From NCBI RefSeq assembly GCF_023205095.1, contig NZ_CP046242.1, positions 671,001 to 735,000 on the forward strand: DNA of 64,000 bases, given 5' to 3'. Below, one piece after another: positions 8,390 through 17,518 of this stretch. Position 1 is the first letter of the stretch. Every line of letters begins with the position of its first letter. This DNA comes from Bizionia sp. M204. Lineage in GTDB: Bacteria; Bacteroidota; Bacteroidia; Flavobacteriales; Flavobacteriaceae. Both the position numbers and the translations under genes were made by a program. The notes beneath the pieces were generated by a model that was given only the letters and a program-made list of their open reading frames with translations, ran no database searches and was not told the origin of the DNA.

Positions 8390-10645
8390 TTAGCCCTTAC
8401 CATCCAAAACTATCTTATACTGCTTGGTAGCTTTCTTTAAATTTTCAGATAAGGTTTTTAACCAAATAAGTTGATTGGATATTAGATAGGCTTCTTGTAA
8501 TTGGTTTAAGGTATCCGTATCTATTTCCGTATTGCCATCTTGGATATCTTTATCCCGTAAGCACGATAAGTTCTGATAGGCTCTTAATAAGGATTCTTCC
8601 GCACGGATTACCGACTTTTTATCTAGGCTATTTTCGGGAACAGTACCTTCTAACACTTTGCAGGACTGATGTAGATTATCTACAATATGTAATAATACGT
8701 CATCAAACTCTTCAGATGCTTTTGTGGTATTATGATTTAGAATAAAACTACCAATGGAGGCAATAGCGGAAACCATGGTTTGGTTTAAGGTTACTAAATT
8801 ATAAATTAACTGAAATTCCTTTTGCTTTGATTTTGGGTCTTGTGTTAACCTTTGGAATGCGGCATTCAGATTGCTAATGGCTAAAAACACTTCTTTTCTA
8901 GCAATTTTATAGGCTAGCTGATTTTCATTTTTTTCATGGTATAAATCTTTAGTGGCTAATAAGTAAACTTTGTTTTTTTGAATGGTGCTTAACAATACAT
9001 CTTTTAAATTATTGCTTTCCCAACATGGCCATAAAAAATAGTTTGCAATGACAGCAATACCCGCGCCAATAATGGTGTCAATTATTCGGTATTGAATAAC
9101 TTCAAACGTATTCGGATTCATTAATGAATACACAAAAATGATATTAATAGTCAGGAATGCAGCTCCCGATTTATAGTTTTGCTGAATTAAAGCAAATGTT
9201 AGGGTTAATGATATAATAGCTAACACACCATACACCATAATGTTTTGGGTTATTAATACAATACCAATGGCAAAGGCAGAACCTATTAACGTGCCTATAA
9301 TACGATCTTTGGAGCGCTCTTTCGTTAAACCGTAATTGGGTCTCATAATCACAATTATGGTTAATAGAATCCAATAGGTATTATGAATATTAAAAACTGT
9401 TCCTAAAATAAAGGCAAATACTATAGCTACTGTAAAACGAAGGGCGTGACTAAATAATGTTGAATTGAAGCTTAAGTTTTGGAGAATAACATTAAAACGA
9501 TATTCTTGAAGCGTTAAGAATTGCTTGACATCTTGGCGCTTTAAAGATACTTTAGAAGCATGTTGTACGTTTGCCATGACACGCCTAATGGATCGTATTT
9601 CTTCCAGTAAAAGCTCTTGATAATCGTAATGATTCCGCAAAAGAAGTGAACCTTCTAGAGCCTTTGGAAGTTTAACATCGTTAACATAATCTGTAATAGC
9701 TTGACGTGCATTTGCAAGTGCTTTTAATAAATTATCTCTATTGGGTAGCTCATCATTCTGAATTAATAATTCTGACAACTTAATCAGGTGGTTGCCCATT
9801 ACGGTATTCAGTTTTTTAGCAGCTTTAAGATGCTTTTTATTATTGCCAAACAATCTATCTAATTCATTGTAATCTAAATGCTTGGCCTCAATGAGTTCAA
9901 ATATATTTACAGATGATATAAAGATTAACACCTGTTTTTCATCGTAATGCGAACGACCAGATCGTTTTCTTCCTGTAAAAAGAACTTCTCTTAAGGTTTC
10001 GTGTTTCTCATTAATTTGTGTTTGAAGTACGAAGGTCTTCTGAATAAGCTCTTCACGTTTGCTACTTTTAGTTAATAGCCGTGCGCGTAGTTTTAAATAG
10101 TCGCCAATAAGTAAAAGCGTGTCTGATAGGAGTTGGTTTTCTTCTTTTTTGGGTGCTAATTTTTGAAATAGAAAGGACACCAGTAAATACCAAAATCCAC
10201 CAATTCCCATGAGTCCAATATGTATGAAAATTTCTTGTGCTGTTTTTTTCTCAATTGCAAATGCCAGTACCATAGCAAGTAATCCAGAGAAAGACACCAA
10301 GGAAGCGCGGAATCCATAGATCGAAATAAAAGATACAACAAAGGATATAACGGCTAGGGCTACAACTAAAAGTGGGAGGTATGGTTTTAGAAACAAAATG
10401 ACAGCTGTAATTAGCATGGTTAAACCAATACTAATTAATATGGCATTTACTTTTCGTTTTATACTGCCAGCAATATCACCTGGTGCATTTAAAAAAGCAC
10501 CAATTACTATGGCAGGCGCAAATTCAAAATAGCCTATAAAATTAAATGCTATTAGAGGAATTAAAACAGCAAAAGTAATTTTGAGTCCTCGGTAAAAATC
10601 GGAGCCTTTTAAAAATAGCTCTATGTTTGTTAGGAATTTTTTCAA
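8390..10645 (-). CDS. FUSC family membrane protein (YccS-like)
   Basis: A 751-residue inner-membrane protein with two clusters of transmembrane helices (about residues 20-165 and 400-530). Each is followed by a long helical cytosolic region (about 170-390 and 540-751). This duplicated layout and the motif FNIHNTYWILLTIIVIMRPNYG are typical of the FUSC/YccS group, related to aromatic acid exporters such as AaeB. The substrate is not known for most members. Translation seems to start at a TTG (10645); the in-frame codons above it run into a stop without an ATG. It sits 150 bases upstream of the sensor kinase on the same strand, and co-transcription is possible but unproven. Confidence 0.85.
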   Translation of the reverse strand: MKKFLTNIELFLKGSDFYRGLKITFAVLIPLIAFNFIGYFEFAPAIVIGAFLNAPGDIAGSIKRKVNAILISIGLTMLITAVILFLKPYLPLLVVALAVISFVVSFISIYGFRASLVSFSGLLAMVLAFAIEKKTAQEIFIHIGLMGIGGFWYLLVSFLFQKLAPKKEENQLLSDTLLLIGDYLKLRARLLTKSSKREELIQKTFVLQTQINEKHETLREVLFTGRKRSGRSHYDEKQVLIFISSVNIFELIEAKHLDYNELDRLFGNNKKHLKAAKKLNTVMGNHLIKLSELLIQNDELPNRDNLLKALANARQAITDYVNDVKLPKALEGSLLLRNHYDYQELLLEEIRSIRRVMANVQHASKVSLKRQDVKQFLTLQEYRFNVILQNLSFNSTLFSHALRFTVAIVFAFILGTVFNIHNTYWILLTIIVIMRPNYGLTKERSKDRIIGTLIGSAFAIGIVLITQNIMVYGVLAIISLTLTFALIQQNYKSGAAFLTINIIFVYSLMNPNTFEVIQYRIIDTIIGAGIAVIANYFLWPCWESNNLKDVLLSTIQKNKVYLLATKDLYHEKNENQLAYKIARKEVFLAISNLNAAFQRLTQDPKSKQKEFQLIYNLVTLNQTMVSAIASIGSFILNHNTTKASEEFDDVLLHIVDNLHQSCKVLEGTVPENSLDKKSVIRAEESLLRAYQNLSCLRDKDIQDGNTEIDTDTLNQLQEAYLISNQLIWLKTLSENLKKATKQYKIVLDGKG

Positions 10646-10915
10646 TATTATAATGTCTTAAGAGCAAAGGTACTTTAATTATAGTAGGGTGTTTTTAATT
10701 TTATATAGATTATGTGAAAATTGAAAACACTATAAGTAATCCTGAAAGGTATCTATTTGCTGAAAATACTGAAAAACACCGCCAGTTTAACTGACGTTTT
10801 GAATAGGGTAATCTATAAAAATAATTTTCAAATCAGTAATTTAATATATATTAGGTGTAACATTTAATCCTGTTTCACGTCCTATTAATACATCAATCTA
10901 TAAACAATAATCATC

Positions 10916-11254
10916 ATGAGAGAAGATAATCAATTATTAGTATTAACGCATTTAAGTCAACTACTAACGTACATTACTGGTTTTGGCGGACTCATTGTAC
11001 CTCTTATTATTTGGTTAACCCAAAAAGATAAGGTTTTCAAAATGGACGAGCATGGAAAGAAAATAGTCAACTTTCAAATCAGCATGTTTATTTATGCTAT
11101 TTTAAGTATTCCAGCCATTATACTTATAGGGTTAGGCTTTTTAATGCTTATTGTAATTGGTGTTATTGCTTTTGTATTCCCTATAATAAATGCGATTAAA
11201 GCTAGTAATGGTGAAGTAACTAATTATCCGCTTTCCATTACGTTTATAAAGTAA
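10916..11254 (+). CDS. DUF4870 small membrane protein
   Basis: A 112-residue protein with a hydrophobic segment at about 15-35 (LLTYITGFGGLIVPLIIWL) and a second hydrophobic region at about 58-95. Between them lies the conserved stretch KDKVFKMDEHGKKIVNFQIS. This matches the DUF4870 (Tic20-like) membrane family, whose function is unknown. The 270-base gap upstream holds no other gene that I can see; it contains a 12-bp AT palindrome at 10842-10853. The gene stands alone and is followed by a terminator shared with dnaN. Confidence 0.85.
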   Translation: MREDNQLLVLTHLSQLLTYITGFGGLIVPLIIWLTQKDKVFKMDEHGKKIVNFQISMFIYAILSIPAIILIGLGFLMLIVIGVIAFVFPIINAIKASNGEVTNYPLSITFIK

Positions 11255-11293
11255 ATATATATATATATAGAGAGATATTTATAATAAATTTAT

Positions 11294-11327
11294 AAAAAAA
11301 TGCTCACCAATCGGAGAGCATTTTTAA
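11294..11327. terminator. Bidirectional terminator between DUF4870 gene and dnaN
   Basis: AAAAATGCTC (11296-11305) pairs perfectly with GAGCATTTTT (11316-11325) around a 10-base loop. With A on one side and T on the other it can stop transcription from both converging genes. Confidence 0.8.
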
Positions 11328-11357
11328 TATAGTATATTCCTTCTTCCGAAGGTTTTT

Positions 11358-12476
11358 TTAGTTATTCAACATAACAGGCATTACTAACATAGTAACTTGT
11401 TCACCTTCATCTAAACCATCTACAGGTGTTAAAATACCTGCGCGATTAGGTAAGCTCATTTCTAATTGCACGTCGTCGCTCGTTAGGTTGTTTAACATTT
11501 CTGTTAAGAAACGTGAATTAAAACCAATTTGCATATCGTCACCTTGATAATCGCAGGTTAAACGCTCTTCTGCCTTGTTTGAGTAATCTATATCTTCTGC
11601 TGAAATATTTAATTCTGCACCAGCAATTTTTAAACGAATTTGGTGCGTTGTTTTATTTGAGAAAATACTCACACGACGAACCGAGTTTAAAAACTGATTT
11701 CTATTTATAACAAGTTTGTTTGGATTCTCCTTTGGGATTACCGCTTCATAGTTTGGATATTTTCCATCAATTAATCGGCAAATTAACTCTACGTTTTCAA
11801 AGGTGAATTTCGCATTCGAATCGTTGTATTCAATCGTGACATCGTCATCACTTGCGGCTAAAATACCCTTTAATAAATTTAAAGGTTTTTTAGGCATGAT
11901 AAATTCTGTGACTTCAGACGCTTGCACATCGGCACGTGAATATTTTACCAATTTGTGTGCATCGGTAGCTACAAAGGTTAAGCCTTCGGTAGAAAACTGG
12001 AAAAACACACCACTCATTACAGGACGTAAATCATCATTTCCTGCAGCAAAAATAGTTTTGTTGATAGCCGTTGCTAAAATGTCACCATTTAAGGTTGTGG
12101 CTGTAGCATCCTCTAGAGTTACTGGTTTAGGAAACTCGGCACCATCAGCATATGCTAATGCATATTTACCGTGATTTGAGCTAATTTCAATTGTATTATT
12201 TTCTTCAACCACAAAAGTTAAAGGTTGCTCTGGAAAGGTTTTTAATGTATCTAACAATAGTCTTGCAGGTACTGCAACGCTACCACTATTATCACTTTCC
12301 ACTTCTAATTTAGAAGACATGGTTGTTTCTAAATCACTCGCAGAAATAATAAGTTCTGATTGGTTTAATTCGAATAAAAAATTATCTAAAATAGGTAAGG
12401 TGTTCGAACTATTAATAACACCACCAAGAACTTGTAATTGTTTCAGTAAATAGGTACTTGATACTATAAATTTCAT
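11358..12476 (-). CDS. dnaN: DNA polymerase III beta subunit (sliding clamp)
   Basis: A 372-residue protein of normal length with the three clamp domains. It opens with the usual short strand and helix (MKFIVSSTYLLKQL) and carries the motif LPILDNFLFEL in domain 1. It ends with the typical hydrophobic C-terminal strand (VTMLVMPVMLNN). It forms the ring that tethers polymerase III to DNA. Here it is not next to dnaA or recF, so this is not an obvious replication origin. The gldFG gene lies upstream on the same strand across a 130-base gap that holds a good promoter -7 motif. Confidence 0.97.
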   Translation of the reverse strand: MKFIVSSTYLLKQLQVLGGVINSSNTLPILDNFLFELNQSELIISASDLETTMSSKLEVESDNSGSVAVPARLLLDTLKTFPEQPLTFVVEENNTIEISSNHGKYALAYADGAEFPKPVTLEDATATTLNGDILATAINKTIFAAGNDDLRPVMSGVFFQFSTEGLTFVATDAHKLVKYSRADVQASEVTEFIMPKKPLNLLKGILAASDDDVTIEYNDSNAKFTFENVELICRLIDGKYPNYEAVIPKENPNKLVINRNQFLNSVRRVSIFSNKTTHQIRLKIAGAELNISAEDIDYSNKAEERLTCDYQGDDMQIGFNSRFLTEMLNNLTSDDVQLEMSLPNRAGILTPVDGLDEGEQVTMLVMPVMLNN

Positions 12477-12516
12477 CTATGTAAAATACGTTTATGAGTT
12501 CAATAAGTTAATCATA

Positions 12517-12524
12517 CAAATATA
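12517..12524 (-). promoter_or_regulatory. Candidate -7 element of dnaN
   Basis: On the minus strand this reads TATATTTG, a perfect match to the Bacteroidota TAnnTTTG element, about 40 bases before the dnaN start. The nearest upstream TTG is 24 bases away, slightly far. This suggests that dnaN has its own promoter rather than depending only on gldFG. Confidence 0.4.
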
Positions 12525-12606
12525 TCCTAAACCGATTAATATAGGAAACAAACTTATTAACAAATCATTCCCATAAAAAAGGGAATCTCATCCAGATATT
12601 ATAGGC

Positions 12607-14991
12607 TTATCTCGCGTATTTTCGTTTCCTGAGAAAGTTGAATAATAATCCGAAAACCGCTAAAAACACTAGCGGTAAGACCATATTAATAATTTGCCAT
12701 TTGGTTTTTTCGTCCGCTACTTTTTGATAGTCTAAAAAAGCCAAAGAAATATCTTTAGATCGAATGTTTATAAGTCCACTATCGTCTAACAGGTAATTTA
12801 CGGCATTCAGTAAAAAATCCTTGTTACCATATTCTTGTCCTGTCCAACGATCAAAACCTAATTCCAGAGGCCCATTTCTTCCTACATCATTTTTAATGAC
12901 ATCACCATCTGCAATCACAATCATTTTAGTTGGAATACTGGTGTTTTTAATATCAGCAACATGAAATGGTTTCACGCGATTATGGTAAACGGATGTAAAA
13001 TCCCCTTCTAATAAAACGGCCAAATTTTGAGGGCCATTTACATACTTATTTGGGTCTGGCTCTTCGTTTGTCATAGCTAAGCTCACTTCACGAGGTGTGC
13101 CATCAATTTTGGTAAGTATGGAACTTTGTAATAATACTGTTTTTTGAATATCGTTTTTCAGCGTGTCAATTTGATTGGCAAAATTAAATTTTATCAAGTT
13201 CAAATTATTAACAATGGGATGCTTGGAGGTGGCCGTCACCAAGGGTGAATAAAACCATGGTAGTTGTTGAAATTGCGATTGGCTGCCGTCTCCAGTTGCC
13301 AAGGTAATAGGCGCGGAGTAGAGATCGTTTATTAATACTGGATTGATGCGGACTCCGTATTTGAAAAAGAAATCGGTTAAATTCAAATCGCGAGCAACCG
13401 CAATATTTTTTCCTTCCGCATTAAACAAACTATCCTGTTCAATTACCACTCTATCCAACAGCCACAGACTTTTTCCACCCGACATGGTAAATTGATCCAA
13501 TACCAATTTTTCAGCTTCTGTAAAGGCCTCTGTTGGTTTGGCTGAAATAATTAAATCGTAAGATTTTAAATCGTCCAACGTTTTTTGTGGTGTGCTTTGA
13601 ACGCTATCTAAAGTAAAGGCTGCTATATAATAATAGTCTTTTATAGTTTTTGCAAAATCGAAAATTTGCGCATCCTTCAACTGATTATTTCCTTTAAGAA
13701 TTGCAATTTTACGACGTTTTGGATTCACCAGCTTGCTTAAACCATCTGCAAATGCATACTCTAAATGCTGAATGGAATTACTAGCTAATTCTTGCACATC
13801 AGCGCCAATTTTATTTTTAATTAAAGGAATTTTAATAGTTACTTCATTATAACTTGCCAAAGCCCATGGAAAAATAACTTCTTGACTGGATTTCCCTGCA
13901 TCTTGAACGGTAACTTGCATTGGTTTTAAACCACGCTCATTTAAGGCCTGAATACTCTGTTCGCGCGTTTTATCATCTTCTAGTGGGTTGATAAAATTGA
14001 AATAAATTTGACTGTTTTCCGATTTAAATTCTTCTAAAAGTTGACGTGTTTCCGTTTGTAAACGTCTGAATTCTGAAGGGAGATTAGAACCATCTAAAAA
14101 AACATCAATAATAATAGGCGATTCCACCGATTCTATAATGCTTCGAGAAGCTTGACTTAAGGTGTAGCGTTGGTCTTTAGTTAAATCAAAACGCTCATAA
14201 AAATTATGTGTAAAAATATTCAATACAAGTAAGCCTAAAGGAAGTAGTACAAGTGTGGTCAATTCTTTTTTGTGAAATGGTTGGGTGGTTATAAACCGAA
14301 CTGTAAAAACCAAAAACACTAAAATGATACTTATAAAGTACAGTAAATCGCGTGTATCAATAACACCACGACTAATGCTTTTATAGTGGGCACTCATACC
14401 GAGTTGGTCAATAAAACTACTAGAAACAAAATCGGCAATACCTTCTAAACCAATATAAAAGAAGAAACACAAGAATACAGCAGATATAAAAGCTACTATT
14501 TGATTGTCTGTTAAACTAGAAGCAAACACACCAATTGCCGTGTAAGCCGCAGCCAGAAATAATAAACCTATATAGGAACCAAACGTACTTCCAAAATCAA
14601 TATTTCCTACTGGGTTTCCTAATTGGTACACCGTATATACATAGAGTAGCGTAGGAAGTAAGGCTAGGATAATAAGTATAAAAGCGCCTAAATATTTTCC
14701 TAAAACAATTTTAAATAAGCTGATGGGTTTGGTGACTAATAGTTCTAAAGTGCCTTGTTTTTTTTCGTCTGAAAAACTCCGCATGGTAACCGCAGGAATT
14801 AAAAACAACAGAATCCAAGGTGCTAATAAAAAGAAGCTAGACAAATCAGCAAAGCCATTATCAAGGATGTTAAATTCCCCTATAAAAAGCCATAAAAATA
14901 AACCGTTTAAAATGAGAAAAATGGCAATCACTAAATAGCCAATCGAGGAGGCGAAGAAGGCATTTATTTCTTTTTTAAGGATTGCAAACAT
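12607..14991 (-). CDS. GldF-GldG fusion, gliding motility ABC transporter component
   Basis: A 794-residue uninterrupted frame joining two proteins encoded separately in Flavobacterium johnsoniae. Residues about 1-240 are GldF, an ABC-2 permease with six hydrophobic segments and the motif MRSFSDEKKQGTLELL. From about 245 onward it is GldG: a membrane helix, then FDLTKDQRYTLSQ and the periplasmic domain, then a C-terminal helix before KRKYAR. The junction is around TTQPFHKKELTT. GldA, the ATPase partner, is not in this window. The ABC transporter is needed for gliding in F. johnsoniae, though not in every gliding relative. A heptamer repeat array lies 9 bases upstream of the ATG. Confidence 0.88.
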   Translation of the reverse strand: MFAILKKEINAFFASSIGYLVIAIFLILNGLFLWLFIGEFNILDNGFADLSSFFLLAPWILLFLIPAVTMRSFSDEKKQGTLELLVTKPISLFKIVLGKYLGAFILIILALLPTLLYVYTVYQLGNPVGNIDFGSTFGSYIGLLFLAAAYTAIGVFASSLTDNQIVAFISAVFLCFFFYIGLEGIADFVSSSFIDQLGMSAHYKSISRGVIDTRDLLYFISIILVFLVFTVRFITTQPFHKKELTTLVLLPLGLLVLNIFTHNFYERFDLTKDQRYTLSQASRSIIESVESPIIIDVFLDGSNLPSEFRRLQTETRQLLEEFKSENSQIYFNFINPLEDDKTREQSIQALNERGLKPMQVTVQDAGKSSQEVIFPWALASYNEVTIKIPLIKNKIGADVQELASNSIQHLEYAFADGLSKLVNPKRRKIAILKGNNQLKDAQIFDFAKTIKDYYYIAAFTLDSVQSTPQKTLDDLKSYDLIISAKPTEAFTEAEKLVLDQFTMSGGKSLWLLDRVVIEQDSLFNAEGKNIAVARDLNLTDFFFKYGVRINPVLINDLYSAPITLATGDGSQSQFQQLPWFYSPLVTATSKHPIVNNLNLIKFNFANQIDTLKNDIQKTVLLQSSILTKIDGTPREVSLAMTNEEPDPNKYVNGPQNLAVLLEGDFTSVYHNRVKPFHVADIKNTSIPTKMIVIADGDVIKNDVGRNGPLELGFDRWTGQEYGNKDFLLNAVNYLLDDSGLINIRSKDISLAFLDYQKVADEKTKWQIINMVLPLVFLAVFGLLFNFLRKRKYAR

Positions 14992-15000
14992 GTTTTTTTA

Positions 15001-15028
15001 GGTATTAGGTATTAGGTATTAGGTATTA
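15001..15028. repeat. Tandem heptamer array GGTATTA x4
   Basis: Four perfect head-to-tail copies of GGTATTA, plus a partial copy at 14998-15000. It lies 9 bases upstream of the gldFG start codon (minus strand), so it forms part of the leader or promoter of that gene. Confidence 0.9.
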
Positions 15029-15084
15029 GTTGATAGCGGTGCGTAAAATAAAAGAAATTTTTTTGTATTGTCATAAAAAAACAA

Positions 15085-15124
15085 ATTCACTATTCACTAT
15101 TCACTATTCACTATTCACTATTCA
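15085..15124. repeat. Tandem heptamer array ATTCACT x5
   Basis: Five perfect copies of ATTCACT (15085-15119) plus the first five bases of a sixth. The array runs into the stop codon (15118-15120) of the monooxygenase-like gene. The unit differs from the other array 56 bases away. Confidence 0.9.
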
Positions 15125-15414
15125 AGCGATTCCAGCTTATCAACACTCCAAGCTTCAGGTTTCATATTAAACATGGGTTTGGTTACAGACCATATGCTTT
15201 TAAATAATTGAGATTGCCTGTAATTTTCTAAATCGTTTTCACTTTTCCAATAACTATACGTAAAAAACACATGGGTATTGTTTTTATCGCGATATAATTC
15301 TAAAAACTGGCATCCTTCAAAATCTCGAATAGCCTGTTTGTTTTTATGGAAATTTTCTAGAAAGGTATCAATATGTTTCGGTTCAAAGCCCAATTTCACA
15401 ATACGTACAAACAT
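15118..15414 (-). CDS. Antibiotic biosynthesis monooxygenase (ABM) domain protein
   Basis: A 98-residue single-domain protein of the dimeric alpha+beta barrel type (FVRIVKLGFEPKH, FEGCQFLELYRDK, FFTYSYWKS, FKSIWS). Such proteins (YgiN/HmoA-like) include small monooxygenases and many of unknown role. It starts 3 bases after the stop of the SAM hydroxide adenosyltransferase relative, so the two are probably one transcript. The stop codon lies inside the ATTCACT array, so a change in repeat number could alter the C-terminus by a residue or two. Confidence 0.8.
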   Translation of the reverse strand: MFVRIVKLGFEPKHIDTFLENFHKNKQAIRDFEGCQFLELYRDKNNTHVFFTYSYWKSENDLENYRQSQLFKSIWSVTKPMFNMKPEAWSVDKLESLE

Positions 15415-15417
15415 ATT

Positions 15418-16254
15418 TTATTCTTTTAAAAAATTAACGGAAATAGTATCCATAAGTTCTAAACCTAACAATGATGAGGCGCTACCGGTGGTATTTGGAT
15501 TGCTCTTGTAAACGGCAATTTCTAGGTAACTAGAGGAATTAAAAACCACCATTCTATGACCTTCAATATTCCGTGTTTCGGGCGCTTTACTAAAATCTAC
15601 CACATCACTATATTTGTTATAAATTTTATTGAAAGTTTTGTTTCTCGCGGAAATTTCAAACGAACGACCCAATTGCACTTTTTCAAAAAAGTTACGTTTA
15701 ATATTAGTTATCACATTCCCGTAATTGTCAATATAAATAATATGACCAATTATCTGCGTGCGTTCATCATTAACAAACGGAATGATATTTTTTATAGGTT
15801 TTATCGTGTTAATTACCTTTCCAATTACTTCCAGCGTACCACCTCGAGCAATATGGCAGGCTACTTTTACAAACACATCTAAAACCGGAAAACTGGTTAT
15901 AATAGCGTCATGGATATTAATTTCTACAATTTTCTCGGGTGCTATTTCGGCACAAATCATACTCATAATACCATTGTTGGCACAAATAAAATAATGACCA
16001 TCTAATTTTACGGCTATATGTTTATTCTCTTCATTTAATTCTGAATCCACACCTATAATATGAATGGTGCCTTTCGGGAAACTACTAAAAGCGTTTAATA
16101 TAATATAAGCTGCCTCAGGAATACTAAAAGGCGAAATGGAATGTGAGATATCAACAATTTTTACATCAGGTAATTCGCTATAAATAGCACCTTTGGTTGC
16201 GCCTGCAAAGTGATCTCTCTCCCCAAAGTCAGTTGTTAATGTAATGATTGCCAT
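15418..16254 (-). CDS. SAM hydroxide adenosyltransferase family (DUF62) protein
   Basis: A 278-residue member of the DUF62/fluorinase-like superfamily, which splits S-adenosylmethionine. The N-terminus carries the hallmark LTTDFGERDHF and then VDISHSISPF. By eye, the catalytic Asp is kept in GVDSEL. However, the Arg seven residues later in typical members (VDPGVGxxRR) is replaced by Asn, and the His of the usual HGRD motif aligns with Pro in SFPVLDVF. The enzyme may therefore use another mechanism or only bind adenosyl compounds. It is followed at 3 bases by an ABM domain gene. The ATG at 16254 gives a full-length N-terminus. Confidence 0.85.
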   Translation of the reverse strand: MAIITLTTDFGERDHFAGATKGAIYSELPDVKIVDISHSISPFSIPEAAYIILNAFSSFPKGTIHIIGVDSELNEENKHIAVKLDGHYFICANNGIMSMICAEIAPEKIVEINIHDAIITSFPVLDVFVKVACHIARGGTLEVIGKVINTIKPIKNIIPFVNDERTQIIGHIIYIDNYGNVITNIKRNFFEKVQLGRSFEISARNKTFNKIYNKYSDVVDFSKAPETRNIEGHRMVVFNSSSYLEIAVYKSNPNTTGSASSLLGLELMDTISVNFLKE

Positions 16255-16300
16255 TTAGAATTGTTGATATTTTTTTAACCCAACACGAAATTAAAATGTG

Positions 16301-16308
16301 TATTTTTG
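16301..16308 (+). promoter_or_regulatory. Candidate -7 element of phoH
   Basis: TATTTTTG matches TAnnTTTG exactly and lies 56 bases before the TTG start of phoH. No good TTG element sits at the expected distance upstream, so support is modest. A 10-bp palindrome, TGTTTAAACA, overlaps it at 16307-16316. Confidence 0.3.
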
Positions 16309-16364
16309 TTTAAACACAAAACTAATAAAACTAAATAGATTAATTTAATTAAATCGCCTAGCTT

Positions 16365-17318
16365 TTGAACGAAATCATAATCGAACTTGAAGACGTATCA
16401 CCAAAGGATTTTTTTGGTGCACAAAACGTTAATATAGAACTCCTTAAAAAGTATTATCCAAAACTAAAAATTGTTGCCAGAGGTAATAAAATCAAAGCCT
16501 ATGGTGATGAAGATTTACTGGAAGAATTTGATAAACGCTTTAATATGCTCATGGAGCATTATATGAAATACAATAAGATAGACGAAAATGTTATTGAACG
16601 CGTTTTAACCAGCGATAGTAAAGCGGATTATGAGACTAGCGCTAAAAGTGGCGAAGTGATTGTTCATGGTGTTAACGGCCGATTAATTAAAGCCCAAACA
16701 GCCAATCAGCGTAAATTGGTAGAAAGCATGCGTAAAAACGATATGGTTTTTGCTATTGGTCCAGCTGGAACAGGAAAAACATACACCGGTGTGGCTTTAG
16801 CGGTTCGTGCCTTAAAAAATAAAGAAGTTAAACGGATTATTTTAACACGTCCAGCGGTTGAGGCTGGTGAAAATTTGGGGTTTCTTCCTGGCGATTTAAA
16901 GGAAAAATTAGATCCCTACATGCAACCTTTGTATGATGCCTTACGCGATATGATTGCGCCTGAAAAATTAGCGCATTATATTGAAAACGGCACCATTCAA
17001 ATTGCACCTTTAGCTTTTATGCGTGGACGAACTTTGGATCATGCATTTGTTATTTTAGACGAAGGTCAGAACACCACACATGCCCAAATGAAAATGTTTT
17101 TAACACGTATGGGTAAAGATGCCAAGTTCTTATTAACAGGAGATCCTGGACAAATAGATTTACCAAGACGCACCATTTCCGGACTAAAAGAAGCCTTGCT
17201 CATTTTGAAAAACGTAGAAGGTGTGGGGATGATATTTTTAGATGATAAGGATGTTATTCGCCATAAATTGGTAAAAAAAGTTATTGAAGCCTATAAAAGT
17301 ATTGAGAACGTGGACTAA
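16365..17318 (+). CDS. phoH: PhoH family ATPase
   Basis: A 317-residue PhoH-like protein with an N-terminal KH-like region (to about 110) and a P-loop ATPase domain. Walker A is GPAGTGKT at 132-139 and Walker B is VILDEGQN. Later come LTGDPGQIDLP and the C-terminal RHKLVKKVIEAY. It starts with TTG, in the context LNEIIIELEDVSPKDFFG, and this start gives the expected family N-terminus. Members are linked to RNA metabolism and phosphate or stress responses, but the exact task is unsettled. It is divergent from the DUF62 gene and ends in a clear terminator. Confidence 0.93.
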   Translation: MNEIIIELEDVSPKDFFGAQNVNIELLKKYYPKLKIVARGNKIKAYGDEDLLEEFDKRFNMLMEHYMKYNKIDENVIERVLTSDSKADYETSAKSGEVIVHGVNGRLIKAQTANQRKLVESMRKNDMVFAIGPAGTGKTYTGVALAVRALKNKEVKRIILTRPAVEAGENLGFLPGDLKEKLDPYMQPLYDALRDMIAPEKLAHYIENGTIQIAPLAFMRGRTLDHAFVILDEGQNTTHAQMKMFLTRMGKDAKFLLTGDPGQIDLPRRTISGLKEALLILKNVEGVGMIFLDDKDVIRHKLVKKVIEAYKSIENVD

Positions 17319-17345
17319 TACCCACAAACTAATTTTTTTACTTAT

Positions 17346-17373
17346 AAAAGCCGGTTTTCTAACTGGCTTTTTT
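17346..17373 (+). terminator. Intrinsic terminator of phoH
   Basis: An 11-bp stem with one G-U pair (17346-17356 with 17361-17371), loop TTCT, ending in a six-T run. Confidence 0.85.
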
Positions 17374-17518
17374 ATTGTGGTGTTTCACGCTGGTAGTCAG
17401 GTGTTTGAAGTGGTTTTCAATGGTGATTTCCTATAATTCTATAAACATAGCCTTGAATGCTGTAAGATAATTCTCTGTTTATTGTCCAACTTTGTACTCT
17501 AATCAAAAAAGAGACAAA

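Noticed and set aside
11258-11276. AT dinucleotide tract after the DUF4870 gene
   Set aside because: Simple low-complexity sequence, expected at this base composition; the real terminator is just downstream.
12567-12586. Hairpin ATTCCC-N8-GGGAAT as a terminator between gldFG and dnaN
   Set aside because: The stem is only 6 bp, and the T run lies in the loop rather than after the stem.
11358-12606. Replication origin near dnaN
   Set aside because: No dnaA or recF next to it, and no cluster of DnaA boxes (TTATCCACA-like) was seen.
15001-15124. CRISPR-like array
   Set aside because: The units are adjacent heptamers with no spacers and no cas genes are near.
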